From Alphaproteobacteria bacterium (GTDB lineage Bacteria > Pseudomonadota > Alphaproteobacteria > CAAGCB01 > CAG-977): a DNA stretch of 64,000 bases. Shown here one piece after another: positions 45,841 to 54,205 of this stretch; the first letter of the stretch is position 1; the number at the start of each line of letters is the position of its first letter. Made by a program: the position numbers and the translations under genes. The notes below the pieces were generated by a model. That model was given only the letters and a program-made list of their open reading frames with translations. It did not search any database and was not told where the DNA came from. The stretch spans positions 62,001 to 126,000 of the forward strand of contig JAFZYY010000024.1 in the NCBI GenBank assembly GCA_017616015.1, in the 5' to 3' direction.

Positions 45841-48084
45841 ATGGATAAGACGACAACCGTTACAGGCAATACAACAAAGTTGCAACCGTATCTTTCACAG
45901 TTGGCTGTTTGGGCGCTGTCCGTAGGGACCGCTATCGGCTGGGGATCTCTTGTCGTTACCAGCAAAACCTATCTTTCTCAGGCGGGGCTGTTCGGTTCCG
46001 TCATAGGGCTTCTGATCGGTTTTGTCCTTATGCTGGCGGTTGCCGGCCACTATCATTTTCTGGCCAACCGCTATCCCAGTACGGGCGGGCTTTATAACTA
46101 TGTGAAATACATTTTCGGCTATGACCGCGCCTTTCTGGTGGCCTGGTTCATGTTCCTTGTCTACATTTCGATTTTCTGGGCCAACGCGACAAGCATTCCT
46201 CTGTTTGCGCGATATTTTCTGAGGAATATGTTCGGTTTCGGCTATCTCTATACGGTGTTCAACTATAAGGTTTATCTGGGGGAAGTGCTGGTAACGCTGG
46301 CGGCCATCATTCTTGTCGCTCTGTTGTGCATGAACAGCAAACGGGCGACTGCCGGAACGATGGTGGGACTGGTGTTGCTTTTTACGGTCGGCATTACGGT
46401 TTGCTTTGCGGCGGCCATGGCAGGACATGGCAATACGGAAATGACGATGGAACCGGCTTTTATTCCGGATAAAAGCGCTTTCCGGCAGATCATGCGCATC
46501 GTCTTTATTTCGCCGTGGGCGTTTATCGGTTTTGAAACCGTATCTCATTCCGCCGCGGAGTATCGGTTTAAACACAGTAATATGTTTCGTATTCTTGTCG
46601 CTTCTCTGATTGTTACGACAGCCTTGTATATTTTCGTGATTTTGTTGAGCGTTTCCGCCTATCCCGCAGGCTGTTCAAGTTGGCTGGATTACATTCGCCG
46701 TCTGGACGAATTTGAAGGAATAGAAGGGATCCCCGCCTTTTTTGCCGCCCGCTATTATCTGGGAAATGCCGGCATCTATATTCTGATGGCGTCTTTGATG
46801 GCGTTGGTGCTGACCAGTCTGATCGGCAATTTGCGCGCCGTCAGCCGTCTGTGTTACGCCGTGGCGCAGGACGGCATTCTTCCTGAGCGTTATGCCGGCC
46901 TCAGCAACAAACAGATACCGGTCAAAGCCATTTTTTTGCTGGTTTTTGTTTCTTTGCCGATTCCTTTTCTGGGCAGGACGGCCATCGGTTGGATTGTGGA
47001 CGCGACGACTATCGGAGCGGTCATCATTTACGGTTTCGCCTCTGCCGCCGTTTCTAAAGCGGCTAAGCGGGAAGGGCTCAAAAAGGTCAGTGTTCTCGGC
47101 GGCGTTTGTCTGGCCGTTTGGATCGTCTTTTTGGTATTTCTGCTTTTTCCGGGCGTTTTTTCCGATCATACCATCGAAACGGAAACCTATGCTCTTATAA
47201 CGGCATGGTCCGTGTTCGGCCTGTTCTTTTTCAACAAAGTCATTCGGAAAGATCATGCAAGAAATTTCGGTAAAGCCATTATTGTCTGGGTCGCTTTGCT
47301 GGCTTTTATCGTTCTGATGGCGATGACATGGGCGGAGCGGGAAATCGAAGCCGAAGAAAACGCCGTTGTGGAAGATATTTACACTTATATGGACGGTACG
47401 GCGAGCGGTGACGTGCTTGCAATGGACAAAAGGGTGTTTCTTGACGTTCAGCTCGAACGGCTCCATACGGCAGACTATACTAATATTGTAGTGATTACCG
47501 CGCTGTTCGGCATATCGCTCGCCGTTATGCTCGCCAACTATTTTTCCATTCGGAAATGGGAAGAAAAAGCGGAGAAAGAGAGAGATCAGGCACAGGCGAC
47601 CGCCTTTACGGATTCCCTCACCGGCGTCAAGAGTAAGCATGCCCTGGCCGTGCAGGAGGGTATGTTGGAAACGCAGATCATAGACGGCGAAGCGGAGGAA
47701 TTCGGTATCGTTGTCTGCGATGTGAACGGTCTCAAACACATCAACGACACGCTGGGCCATTCGGCCGGTGACGAGTATATCCGTTCCGCCTGTCGTATGC
47801 TGTGCGAATTTTACGATCACAGTCCTGTTTTCCGCATCGGCGGCGACGAATTCGTCGTTCTGTTGCAGGGGCGCGATTATCAGGCACGCAACGAAATCCT
47901 GCATAACATCAACGCGAAGATCGAGGAAAACATCGGCAAAGGCAGGGTCGTCGCTTCTTTGGGTATGGCGGAATTCAGAAAGGGCGTCGACGCTTCGATC
48001 CATGAAATCTTTAAAAGAGCCGATGCTCTGATGTACGAACGGAAGATGATGCTTAAAGGCATGGGCGCCGTTACGAGAGATTAA
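45841..48084 (+). CDS. APC amino-acid permease fused to a GGDEF diguanylate cyclase
   Basis: A 747-residue fusion in one uninterrupted frame. Residues 1 to about 500 are an APC-superfamily amino-acid permease with about twelve hydrophobic segments and the family's first-helix motif ALSVGTAIGWGSLV. Next comes an extra segment, a loop of about 50 residues (about 500-550) rich in Glu/Asp, and a final membrane helix (NIVVITALFGISLAVMLANY), then a charged coiled coil. The C-terminal GGDEF domain starts at DSLTGVKSKH (residue 591) and has R665-I-G-G-D-E-F671, so it should be catalytic. The RxxD inhibitory site upstream of GGDEF is not present. It looks like a transporter-type nutrient sensor with cyclic-di-GMP output. 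A good RBS (AAGGAG) precedes the start. Confidence 0.92.
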   Translation: MDKTTTVTGNTTKLQPYLSQLAVWALSVGTAIGWGSLVVTSKTYLSQAGLFGSVIGLLIGFVLMLAVAGHYHFLANRYPSTGGLYNYVKYIFGYDRAFLVAWFMFLVYISIFWANATSIPLFARYFLRNMFGFGYLYTVFNYKVYLGEVLVTLAAIILVALLCMNSKRATAGTMVGLVLLFTVGITVCFAAAMAGHGNTEMTMEPAFIPDKSAFRQIMRIVFISPWAFIGFETVSHSAAEYRFKHSNMFRILVASLIVTTALYIFVILLSVSAYPAGCSSWLDYIRRLDEFEGIEGIPAFFAARYYLGNAGIYILMASLMALVLTSLIGNLRAVSRLCYAVAQDGILPERYAGLSNKQIPVKAIFLLVFVSLPIPFLGRTAIGWIVDATTIGAVIIYGFASAAVSKAAKREGLKKVSVLGGVCLAVWIVFLVFLLFPGVFSDHTIETETYALITAWSVFGLFFFNKVIRKDHARNFGKAIIVWVALLAFIVLMAMTWAEREIEAEENAVVEDIYTYMDGTASGDVLAMDKRVFLDVQLERLHTADYTNIVVITALFGISLAVMLANYFSIRKWEEKAEKERDQAQATAFTDSLTGVKSKHALAVQEGMLETQIIDGEAEEFGIVVCDVNGLKHINDTLGHSAGDEYIRSACRMLCEFYDHSPVFRIGGDEFVVLLQGRDYQARNEILHNINAKIEENIGKGRVVASLGMAEFRKGVDASIHEIFKRADALMYERKMMLKGMGAVTRD

Positions 48085-48141
48085 ACGAAAACATACGTTA
48101 ACAAACGTGCTTTCGCATTCGCAGGATCGCGATTAAAGGGC

Positions 48142-48175
48142 TTGCGCAAAGTTCGTAAAGTTTTTATTTTATTCG
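48142..48175 (+). promoter_or_regulatory. Possible adhE promoter
   Basis: TTGCGC with a 17-base spacer to TATTTT lies about 30 bases before the adhE start region. The wider CTTGCGCAA also occurs in front of the iscX-like gene. The -10 element is weak, so this is tentative. Confidence 0.35.
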
Positions 48176-48202
48176 CATCACTCTGGAAAAAGGAAAAGAC
48201 TT

Positions 48203-50794
48203 ATGGAAAACGAAGTCAAAACGGCCGAGGATCTGGAACGGATCATCGCAAAAGCACACGAGGCACAGGCAATCTACGCGACTTTTACGCAGGAGCAGGT
48301 GGATAAAATTTTCCGTGCCGTTTCTCTGGCGGCCAACAAAATGCGCATTCCTCTGGCGCGCATGGCGGTCGAGGAAACGGGTATGGGAGTTCTGGAAGAC
48401 AAGGTCATCAAGAACCATTACGCTTCCGAATATATATATAATAAGTATCGCGATATGAAAACGTGCGGCATTATCGAAGAAGACCGCGGAAACGGTATTA
48501 AAAAGATTGCCGACCCCGTCGGTGTCATTGCCGGTATCATTCCGACGACGAACCCGACGTCAACCGCGATTTTCAAAACATTAATCGCTTTGAAAACGCG
48601 CAACGCCATTATCTTTTCCCCGCACCCCAGAGCCAAGAAATGTACGATTGAAGCGGCTAAAATCTGTCTGGAAGCGGCAGTGAAAGCAGGCGCGCCGGAA
48701 GGTATCGTCGGTTGGATCGACGAACCGTCCGTTGAGCTGTCGGATATTTTGATGAAGCACCCGCATGTCGACATGATTCTGGCGACCGGCGGTCCCGGCA
48801 TGGTCAGAGCGGCTTATTCTTCCGGAAAGCCCGCGTTGGGCGTCGGTCCCGGAAACACGCCCGTCGTGATTGACGAAACGGCGGACGTTAAAACAGCCGT
48901 TTCCTCCATTTTGTTAAGCAAGACTTTCGACAATGGCGTTGTCTGCGCTTCCGAGCAGTCGATCATCGCCGTCAAGGACGTTTACGACGAAGTCAAAGAA
49001 GAGCTGAAGTTCCGCGGCGCTTATGTCCTGAACGAGGAAGAGCGCAAAAAAGTCGCCGCCATTATCCTGACCCCGCGCGGCGTCAATCCGGAAATCGTCG
49101 GACAGCCGGCGTACAAAATCGCCGCTTTGGCGGGAGTCGAAGTTCCCGAAACGGCGAAAGTGTTGGTCGGCGAAGTTACGGACGTAACGCCGGCGGAACC
49201 ATTCGCGCATGAAAAGCTGTCGCCCGTGCTGGCAATGTACCGCGCCGAAAATTTCGAGGACGCGATGGACAAGGCTTATACGCTGGTCGATCACGGCGGC
49301 GCGGGGCATACCTCTGTTCTTTATACCGACGCGCGCAAAGACGACCGGATTAAAACGTTCGGCAAAAAGCTGCATACGGGGCGCGTTCTGATCAACTCTC
49401 CGGCGGCGCAGGGGGCAATCGGCGATTTATTCAATTTTAAACTGGAGCCGACTTTGACGATCGGGTGCGGTTCCTGGGGCGGCAACGCGACCAGCGAAAA
49501 CGTCGGCCCCAAACATCTGCTGAACATCAAAACCGTTGCGGAAAGGAGAGAAAATATGCTCTGGTTCAAAGTTCCTCCCAAGGTGTACTTCAAACGCGGC
49601 GCGATTGATTTGGCTCTGCGCGAATTGAAGGGTAAAAAGAAAGCCTTTATCGTCACTGACAGGTACTTGTTTGATTCCGGCATGGTCAGCAGGATTACCG
49701 ACGTTCTGGAGGACATTGACGTTGATTTCCAGATTTTCTTTGACGTCAAGCCCGACCCCGATTTGTCGACGATCAACACGGCGTTCACGATGGTGAAAAC
49801 CTATCAGCCCGACGTGTTTATTTCGATGGGCGGCGGGTCGCCGATGGACGCGGCGAAGATTTTGTGGCTGATGTATGAACAGCCGGAAATCAGCTTTGAA
49901 GACGTGGCGATGCGCTTTATGGATATCCGTAAAAGAATTTGCGATTTGCCCGCTCTGGGACAGAAAGCGGATATGGTCGCCATTCCGACAACTTCGGGAA
50001 CGGGATCCGAAGTCACGCCGTTTGCTGTGATTACGGACGATAAAACGCATGTCAAATATCCGATTGCCGATTACGCTCTGACGCCGACAATGGCGATCGT
50101 CGATCCTGATTTGGTGGATTCGATGCCGCCGGGACTGTGCGCGGCGGGCGGCATAGACGCTTTGGTGCACGCGATTGAAGCGTATGTGTCGATCATGGCG
50201 ACGAACTTTACCAATTCGATGGCGTTGGAAGCGGCGAAAAAAGTCTTTAAATATCTGCCGCGTTCCTATCGCGAAGGCAGAAACGATCCGCTGGCCAGAG
50301 AAAAAATGCACTATGCGGCGACGATTGCCGGCATGGCGTTTGCGAACGCTTTTCTGGGATTGTGTCATTCGATGGCGCATAAACTCGGTGCGGCTTTTAA
50401 CATTCCGCACGGAATAGCCAACGCGCTTTTGATTTGTCAGGTGATTCGCTACAACTCGTCCGACGCGCCGGTCAAGCAAGCGGCTTTCGCGCAGTATGAA
50501 TATCCGAACGCGAAAGAACGTTACGGACAGATTGCCAACCAGCTGAAATTGGGCGGCAAAAACGACGATGAAAAAGTCGATCTTTTAATCGAAGCGATTC
50601 AAAACCTGAAAAAAGAAGTCGGCATTCCGTTGTCAATTAAAGAGTACGGCATATCCGAGCAAGATTTTAACGCTAAACTGGATACGTTGGTCGAAATGGC
50701 TTTTGACGATCAGTGCACCGGCGCCAATCCGCGCTATCCGTTGATGAAGGAGATTAAAGAACTGTATCTAAAAGCTTATGAGGGTATCGTTTAA
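48203..50794 (+). CDS. adhE: Bifunctional acetaldehyde-CoA/alcohol dehydrogenase
   Basis: AdhE reduces acetyl-CoA to acetaldehyde and ethanol, re-oxidising NADH in fermentation. The 863 residues comprise an N-terminal CoA-acylating aldehyde dehydrogenase with catalytic C248 (NGVVCASEQS), a linker near residue 450, and a C-terminal iron-dependent alcohol dehydrogenase with GGGSPMDAAK, GTGSEVTPF and the iron-site segments HAIEAYVS and HSMAHKLGAAFNIPHG. Both halves are complete. An AAAAAGGAAAAG ribosome-binding site precedes the ATG and a strong terminator follows. Confidence 0.97.
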   Translation: MENEVKTAEDLERIIAKAHEAQAIYATFTQEQVDKIFRAVSLAANKMRIPLARMAVEETGMGVLEDKVIKNHYASEYIYNKYRDMKTCGIIEEDRGNGIKKIADPVGVIAGIIPTTNPTSTAIFKTLIALKTRNAIIFSPHPRAKKCTIEAAKICLEAAVKAGAPEGIVGWIDEPSVELSDILMKHPHVDMILATGGPGMVRAAYSSGKPALGVGPGNTPVVIDETADVKTAVSSILLSKTFDNGVVCASEQSIIAVKDVYDEVKEELKFRGAYVLNEEERKKVAAIILTPRGVNPEIVGQPAYKIAALAGVEVPETAKVLVGEVTDVTPAEPFAHEKLSPVLAMYRAENFEDAMDKAYTLVDHGGAGHTSVLYTDARKDDRIKTFGKKLHTGRVLINSPAAQGAIGDLFNFKLEPTLTIGCGSWGGNATSENVGPKHLLNIKTVAERRENMLWFKVPPKVYFKRGAIDLALRELKGKKKAFIVTDRYLFDSGMVSRITDVLEDIDVDFQIFFDVKPDPDLSTINTAFTMVKTYQPDVFISMGGGSPMDAAKILWLMYEQPEISFEDVAMRFMDIRKRICDLPALGQKADMVAIPTTSGTGSEVTPFAVITDDKTHVKYPIADYALTPTMAIVDPDLVDSMPPGLCAAGGIDALVHAIEAYVSIMATNFTNSMALEAAKKVFKYLPRSYREGRNDPLAREKMHYAATIAGMAFANAFLGLCHSMAHKLGAAFNIPHGIANALLICQVIRYNSSDAPVKQAAFAQYEYPNAKERYGQIANQLKLGGKNDDEKVDLLIEAIQNLKKEVGIPLSIKEYGISEQDFNAKLDTLVEMAFDDQCTGANPRYPLMKEIKELYLKAYEGIV

Positions 50795-50819
50795 CCCCTT
50801 TTAAAATACCCTCCTTAAG

Positions 50820-50856
50820 AACAGGTTCCGTTTTTTTTCGGAGCCTGTTTTTTTTC
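50820..50856 (+). terminator. Intrinsic terminator after adhE
   Basis: Stem AACAGGTTCCG / CGGAGCCTGTT (one G-U pair) with a T-rich loop and eight or more T after it, 25 bases past the adhE stop. Confidence 0.85.
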
Positions 50857-50887
50857 AGAAAGAAAACGGAGAATCGGCATAAAATAT

Positions 50888-50915
50888 AGACAAAACAGAA
50901 TGTTGTCTTTTTTTT
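50888..50915 (+). terminator. Weak second hairpin with T run
   Basis: AGACAA / TTGTCT stem with a short loop and nine T following, 33 bases past the adhE terminator. It may be a back-up terminator or the end of a short transcript. Confidence 0.35.
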
Positions 50916-51007
50916 AGATTTTTGTTGACTTTTTTAAGTATATGAAAACAAATGATTTTTTTGATTAACGGGAATGAATTTTTTTGTCAAAAAAATGTGA
51001 AAAAGAC

Positions 51008-51039
51008 TTGCGCAATACGAATAACTTCGTTACTATAAT
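51008..51039 (+). promoter_or_regulatory. Probable promoter of iscX-like/RNase J unit
   Basis: A consensus -10 TATAAT at 51034-51039. The best -35 candidate, TTGCGC at 51008-51013, is 20 bases upstream, a long spacer, so an activator may be needed or another -35 used. The leader to the start is about 55 bases. Confidence 0.5.
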
Positions 51040-51096
51040 CTTAATACGGAGCGTTCGGCTCTAAATCATTTTAACCAATTAGGGTATATTCGGGCG

Positions 51097-51333
51097 ATGG
51101 GATTAAATTGGTCTGATATTGATAATTTAGCGCAGGAATTGGAAAAACGTTATCCCGAAACGGACTTGTCCGTTTTGGAACATGACGAATTGCGTAAACT
51201 GGTTGCCGGTATCGACGAATTTGACGATAAAACAGTACCTGATGACGACACAATGGAATCTGTGATCAGAGCTTGGATTTATATCCAGTTTCCCGAAGAA
51301 CCGGAAAAAGTCGGTTCGGGCAACATAGATTAA
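51097..51333 (+). CDS. IscX-like Fe-S assembly/acidic protein
   Basis: A 78-residue acidic protein resembling IscX, the small modulator that binds the cysteine desulfurase IscS. It opens MGLNWSDIDNLAQEL, close to the IscX start MGLKWTD, and has YPETDLSVL, FDD, and a C-terminal SVIRAWIYIQFPEE helix, matching the usual pattern of the family. It is not next to any isc or suf gene here; the RNase J-like gene follows by 16 bases. Expected role is regulation of Fe-S cluster assembly, but the context does not confirm it. Confidence 0.75.
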   Translation: MGLNWSDIDNLAQELEKRYPETDLSVLEHDELRKLVAGIDEFDDKTVPDDDTMESVIRAWIYIQFPEEPEKVGSGNID

Positions 51334-51349
51334 AGGAGGGGTATGCGTA

Positions 51350-53173
51350 ATGGCTGAAAGTGTTACATCATGGAAATCTGCCGGCGGCAATAATCCGGAT
51401 CATATTGGCGGGAACGGGTACGAGTTTTCTTATACTGACGGGGAAACCGGCGAAAAGAAAACAATTCAGGTGGACTACGGTTCTTTATTCTGCGATAAAA
51501 AACAAACCGGGTATGACTGCTTTATTCCGACATTGCCGAACTGCGACGATATTCTGATTACCCACGGCCATGAAGACCATATCGGCGGCATTGCCCATCT
51601 GATGAACTTGAGACGTAAAGAACTTGAGGAAAAAAGAGCCAGAGGCGAAAACCTGACAATTCACTGCACGCCGTTTGCCCGCGAAATGATTAAAAAGGAT
51701 TTGCAGGGCAACGGTATTCCCAAAGAAGAATGGCCTGTTTTTGATATTGTGGAACCGGGTAAACCGTTTGAAGTCAATGGATTCAAAATCGAACCGTTCG
51801 CGATTTCCCACTCCATTCCCGATGCGGTCGGATATGTGATCGAAAGCCCGGACGGCACCCGCATGATGACGACCGGCGACTTTAAGACGGCTCAGGTGCC
51901 TTTGGGACAAGGCTGGGACGATAAACAGATTGCCGAGTTGGCCAAAAAGGGAATCGATTATTTGTTTATCGATTCAACCTCTTCCATTCAGCAGGGCGAA
52001 ACAATCGGCGAAGCGGAAGTCAAAACGGGGTTGAAAGAAATCTTAAAACAGTCTCAGGGCGGTCCCGTTATTTCCGGCGTTATTTCGTCCTCCTGTCACC
52101 GTTTGCACACGATAGCGCTCGCGTTGGCCGAGGAAGCTATAGAACGCGAACAAAAATTCAGAGAAGAAGGTTGGCCTGCTGCCGAACCTCAGCCGCGCGT
52201 AATGATTTTGGACGGCGCTTCTCTGCTTCTTGCCCGCCGCGCGATGAACGCCTGCGGTTATAAATTGGAAGATATTATTAAAAAAGAAACGGGCGTCGAT
52301 ATTAAAATTGTCGCGTCCAATTCAAAGACGGCGCACCGGACTCCGCCCGATCAGAGATTCTATGTCTGCACCGGCACACAGGGCGAGGAAGCTTCCCTGC
52401 TGAAAATCGCCGAAGGACGCAATAAAGAAATTTCTTTGGACGAAATGCGCGCCGTCGGCGGTGAGGATATGCCTATTTATGTTTACGATTTGCAGTCCTG
52501 CATTCCGGGTAGCGAAGCAAAACATCAGGCTTTGGAAGAAAAATTCAAACAGGCCGGTTGCAAGACGTATTTCCCCAGTCGCTATAAACCGAATGAATAT
52601 ACGGTTCACGCTTCCGGTCACGCCAGCGCGGGCGATGTGGCGAAAATCTGCAAGATTTGCGCTGAAAATTCTCCTCGTCCGACAATGGTTGTGCCTATTC
52701 ACGGGGATCCGCAGCAACGCCGCAACGTGATGAAAATCGCGCAGGAAAACGATTTAACGGCGTGCATTTTCCCGAATATGGTGGAAATGAATTCGTTGGG
52801 TAATAAAGTCATCAGTTGGGAAGTCGCGGATAAATCGGAAGAATGGATCGGCGTAAACGATCTGAACAATGATTTCCGCCGTCCGTATTATATGTATGAC
52901 AAGGTTGAATACGATGCGGAAACAAAGCAGCGGATAAAAACCGATACCTATAAATACAAAAAAGCTCCCAGAAAACCGAAAGAAGAAGAAAATGCGGACG
53001 CGCCGAAAGAAGAAATAAACGAAACAGAGAAGAAAAATGTTTCGGCCAGAAAGAAAGCGGAGCCTAAGCGTTCCGAAAAAGATGACGCGAAAGCTCAGCC
53101 GAAGGCAGACAAAAATAATGCCGACGTCATTGCGCAGGAAGTTATGAAGAGAAAACGCGCAAAAGGCAAATAA
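51350..53173 (+). CDS. Ribonuclease J-like metallo-beta-lactamase nuclease
   Basis: A 607-residue RNase J-family protein. The zinc site has HGHEDH at 72-77 (ITHGHEDHIGG), a later SHSIPDAVGY, TGDFKTAQVP, and the beta-CASP part with the HASGHASAGD signature. RNase J acts in 5'-3' and endonucleolytic mRNA decay. The N-terminal half differs from standard RNase J (the usual GGLGEIG start reads GGNGYEF and the region is rearranged), and the C-terminus has a Lys/Glu-rich tail of about 75 residues that looks disordered. AAAGGAGGGG precedes the start. Confidence 0.85.
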   Translation: MAESVTSWKSAGGNNPDHIGGNGYEFSYTDGETGEKKTIQVDYGSLFCDKKQTGYDCFIPTLPNCDDILITHGHEDHIGGIAHLMNLRRKELEEKRARGENLTIHCTPFAREMIKKDLQGNGIPKEEWPVFDIVEPGKPFEVNGFKIEPFAISHSIPDAVGYVIESPDGTRMMTTGDFKTAQVPLGQGWDDKQIAELAKKGIDYLFIDSTSSIQQGETIGEAEVKTGLKEILKQSQGGPVISGVISSSCHRLHTIALALAEEAIEREQKFREEGWPAAEPQPRVMILDGASLLLARRAMNACGYKLEDIIKKETGVDIKIVASNSKTAHRTPPDQRFYVCTGTQGEEASLLKIAEGRNKEISLDEMRAVGGEDMPIYVYDLQSCIPGSEAKHQALEEKFKQAGCKTYFPSRYKPNEYTVHASGHASAGDVAKICKICAENSPRPTMVVPIHGDPQQRRNVMKIAQENDLTACIFPNMVEMNSLGNKVISWEVADKSEEWIGVNDLNNDFRRPYYMYDKVEYDAETKQRIKTDTYKYKKAPRKPKEEENADAPKEEINETEKKNVSARKKAEPKRSEKDDAKAQPKADKNNADVIAQEVMKRKRAKGK

Positions 53174-53176
53174 ATA

Positions 53177-53207
53177 AAAAAGCCGGATATTTTATCCGGC
53201 TTTTTTT
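53177..53207. terminator. Bidirectional terminator, RNase J / DUF3800
   Basis: AAAAAAGCCGGAT / ATCCGGCTTTTTTT with T runs on both strands, between convergent genes. Confidence 0.85.
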
Positions 53208-53218
53208 ATGACTCCCTT

Positions 53219-54073
53219 TTAACCGATTTCCTTAAACATGGCGATCGCATTTTGTTTCTGCAAAGGATCGGAAACAACGATGCCGCCCATATTGAATCCG
53301 TCTTTGTTTGTAAAACGATGCTGCAATTCGCGCAGGCGGTGACCGTAGCGTTCGCGCAATTCCAAAGCGGCGGGTTGCACATGAACGTTGATGACGTTGT
53401 GGTGGCAATAAACATAACTGGCGATCGGAAATAAAAAGGCGGAGCAAAGAATATCGCATAATTGCAGTCCGGCCAGATTATTGCTGTGTCCGAAGCACGG
53501 CATTTCGACAATGTTTTGGTACAAAGGATAAAGTTGTCGGAATTTTTGAGTAAACACGGAATGGGACAGGTTAATGTTTTTCATATAGTCCCGGCTGTCC
53601 GCAATGACAATGCCGTAATCGCTTTCCTGCTGCAAATAGTTGTCAAAGTAAGTGTATATGCTTTGAATCGAAGACGTGTAAACAGCCTTGCCGTTAAACG
53701 CTTTGCCGGGAATTTTTACCCAAATCCGGCCGACGATGCGAATATTGTATTTATAGAACAGATCAACAACCCGGTCTAAAAAGCCGATTGCGTGCCGTTT
53801 GATTTTTTTGCTGCCGCGCATGGCGTTGCGGCGCAGGTCGGCGCCTTTGATTTCGGGAATGATGCGATCCAAAAATTTATCCGTCGGATAATTCAATCCG
53901 GGATAATAGCGATGCTTCAGTTTGATAAAGTCGTGCGTCAGACTGTATAAATCTTCATGGTCGATAAAAATGCCGGCAATGGCCAACACAGGCTGATGAT
54001 TGTCTTTGGGCGCGGAGTTGACCGGCAAAGTTCCCAAATCGCCTGATTCATCAATATAACAGATCTTGACCAA
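53219..54073 (-). CDS. DUF3800 domain protein
   Basis: A 284-residue DUF3800 protein. Marks are the N-terminal CYIDESGDLG and the C-terminal SNNLAGLQLCDILCS, with an internal IADSRD. The family has a RNase H-like nuclease appearance and is often found in defence islands or near mobile elements, but no activity is established. I chose the TTG at 54073 behind GGGAGG; an upstream TTG at 54091 is in frame and would add 6 residues. A 20-base palindrome lies just upstream. Confidence 0.8.
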   Translation of the reverse strand: MVKICYIDESGDLGTLPVNSAPKDNHQPVLAIAGIFIDHEDLYSLTHDFIKLKHRYYPGLNYPTDKFLDRIIPEIKGADLRRNAMRGSKKIKRHAIGFLDRVVDLFYKYNIRIVGRIWVKIPGKAFNGKAVYTSSIQSIYTYFDNYLQQESDYGIVIADSRDYMKNINLSHSVFTQKFRQLYPLYQNIVEMPCFGHSNNLAGLQLCDILCSAFLFPIASYVYCHHNVINVHVQPAALELRERYGHRLRELQHRFTNKDGFNMGGIVVSDPLQKQNAIAMFKEIG

Positions 54074-54094
54074 AAAGCCCTCCCGACACAACTA

Positions 54095-54114
54095 AGGCCA
54101 CCGATCGGTGGCCT
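54095..54114. promoter_or_regulatory. 20-bp perfect palindrome upstream of DUF3800
   Basis: AGGCCACCGATCGGTGGCCT is fully self-complementary (8-bp stem with a GATC loop if folded). It lies 22 bases before the DUF3800 start and about 90 before the HATPase gene on the other strand. It may be an operator for a dimeric repressor or a leader hairpin. No T run follows, so it is not a terminator. Confidence 0.55.
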
Positions 54115-54205
54115 CAGGATTTGACAGCCATATAGGACTGCTGAAAAAAATTACTTGATTAGGATACGAAAAAACGCCTTTAATGTCAAGAACAAAGGTC
54201 TGAAA

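Larger units (their letters stand above)
50857..51096. other. A/T-rich non-coding region between adhE and iscX-like gene
   Basis: About 240 bases without a credible gene. It is rich in A and T runs, holds a second weak hairpin with a T run at 50888-50915, and ends with a promoter -10 TATAAT at 51034-51039. An inverted repeat CGAA-TAAC-TTCG lies at 51018-51029. A small RNA ending at the second hairpin is possible but not shown. Confidence 0.5.

Noticed and set aside
46675-48003. Long minus-strand frame (442 codons) inside the permease-GGDEF gene
   Set aside because: It is the mirror of a high-confidence gene with clear domains on the plus strand; the antisense product is rich in His/Arg/Asn and has no family features.
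49427-50479. Minus-strand frame of 350 codons inside adhE
   Set aside because: It lies wholly within the conserved alcohol dehydrogenase half; translation is Arg/His-rich and without motifs.
51018-51031. ATAACTTCGT resembling a loxP arm
   Set aside because: Only ten bases match and the other arm is missing; there is no recombinase nearby. Chance in A/T-rich DNA.
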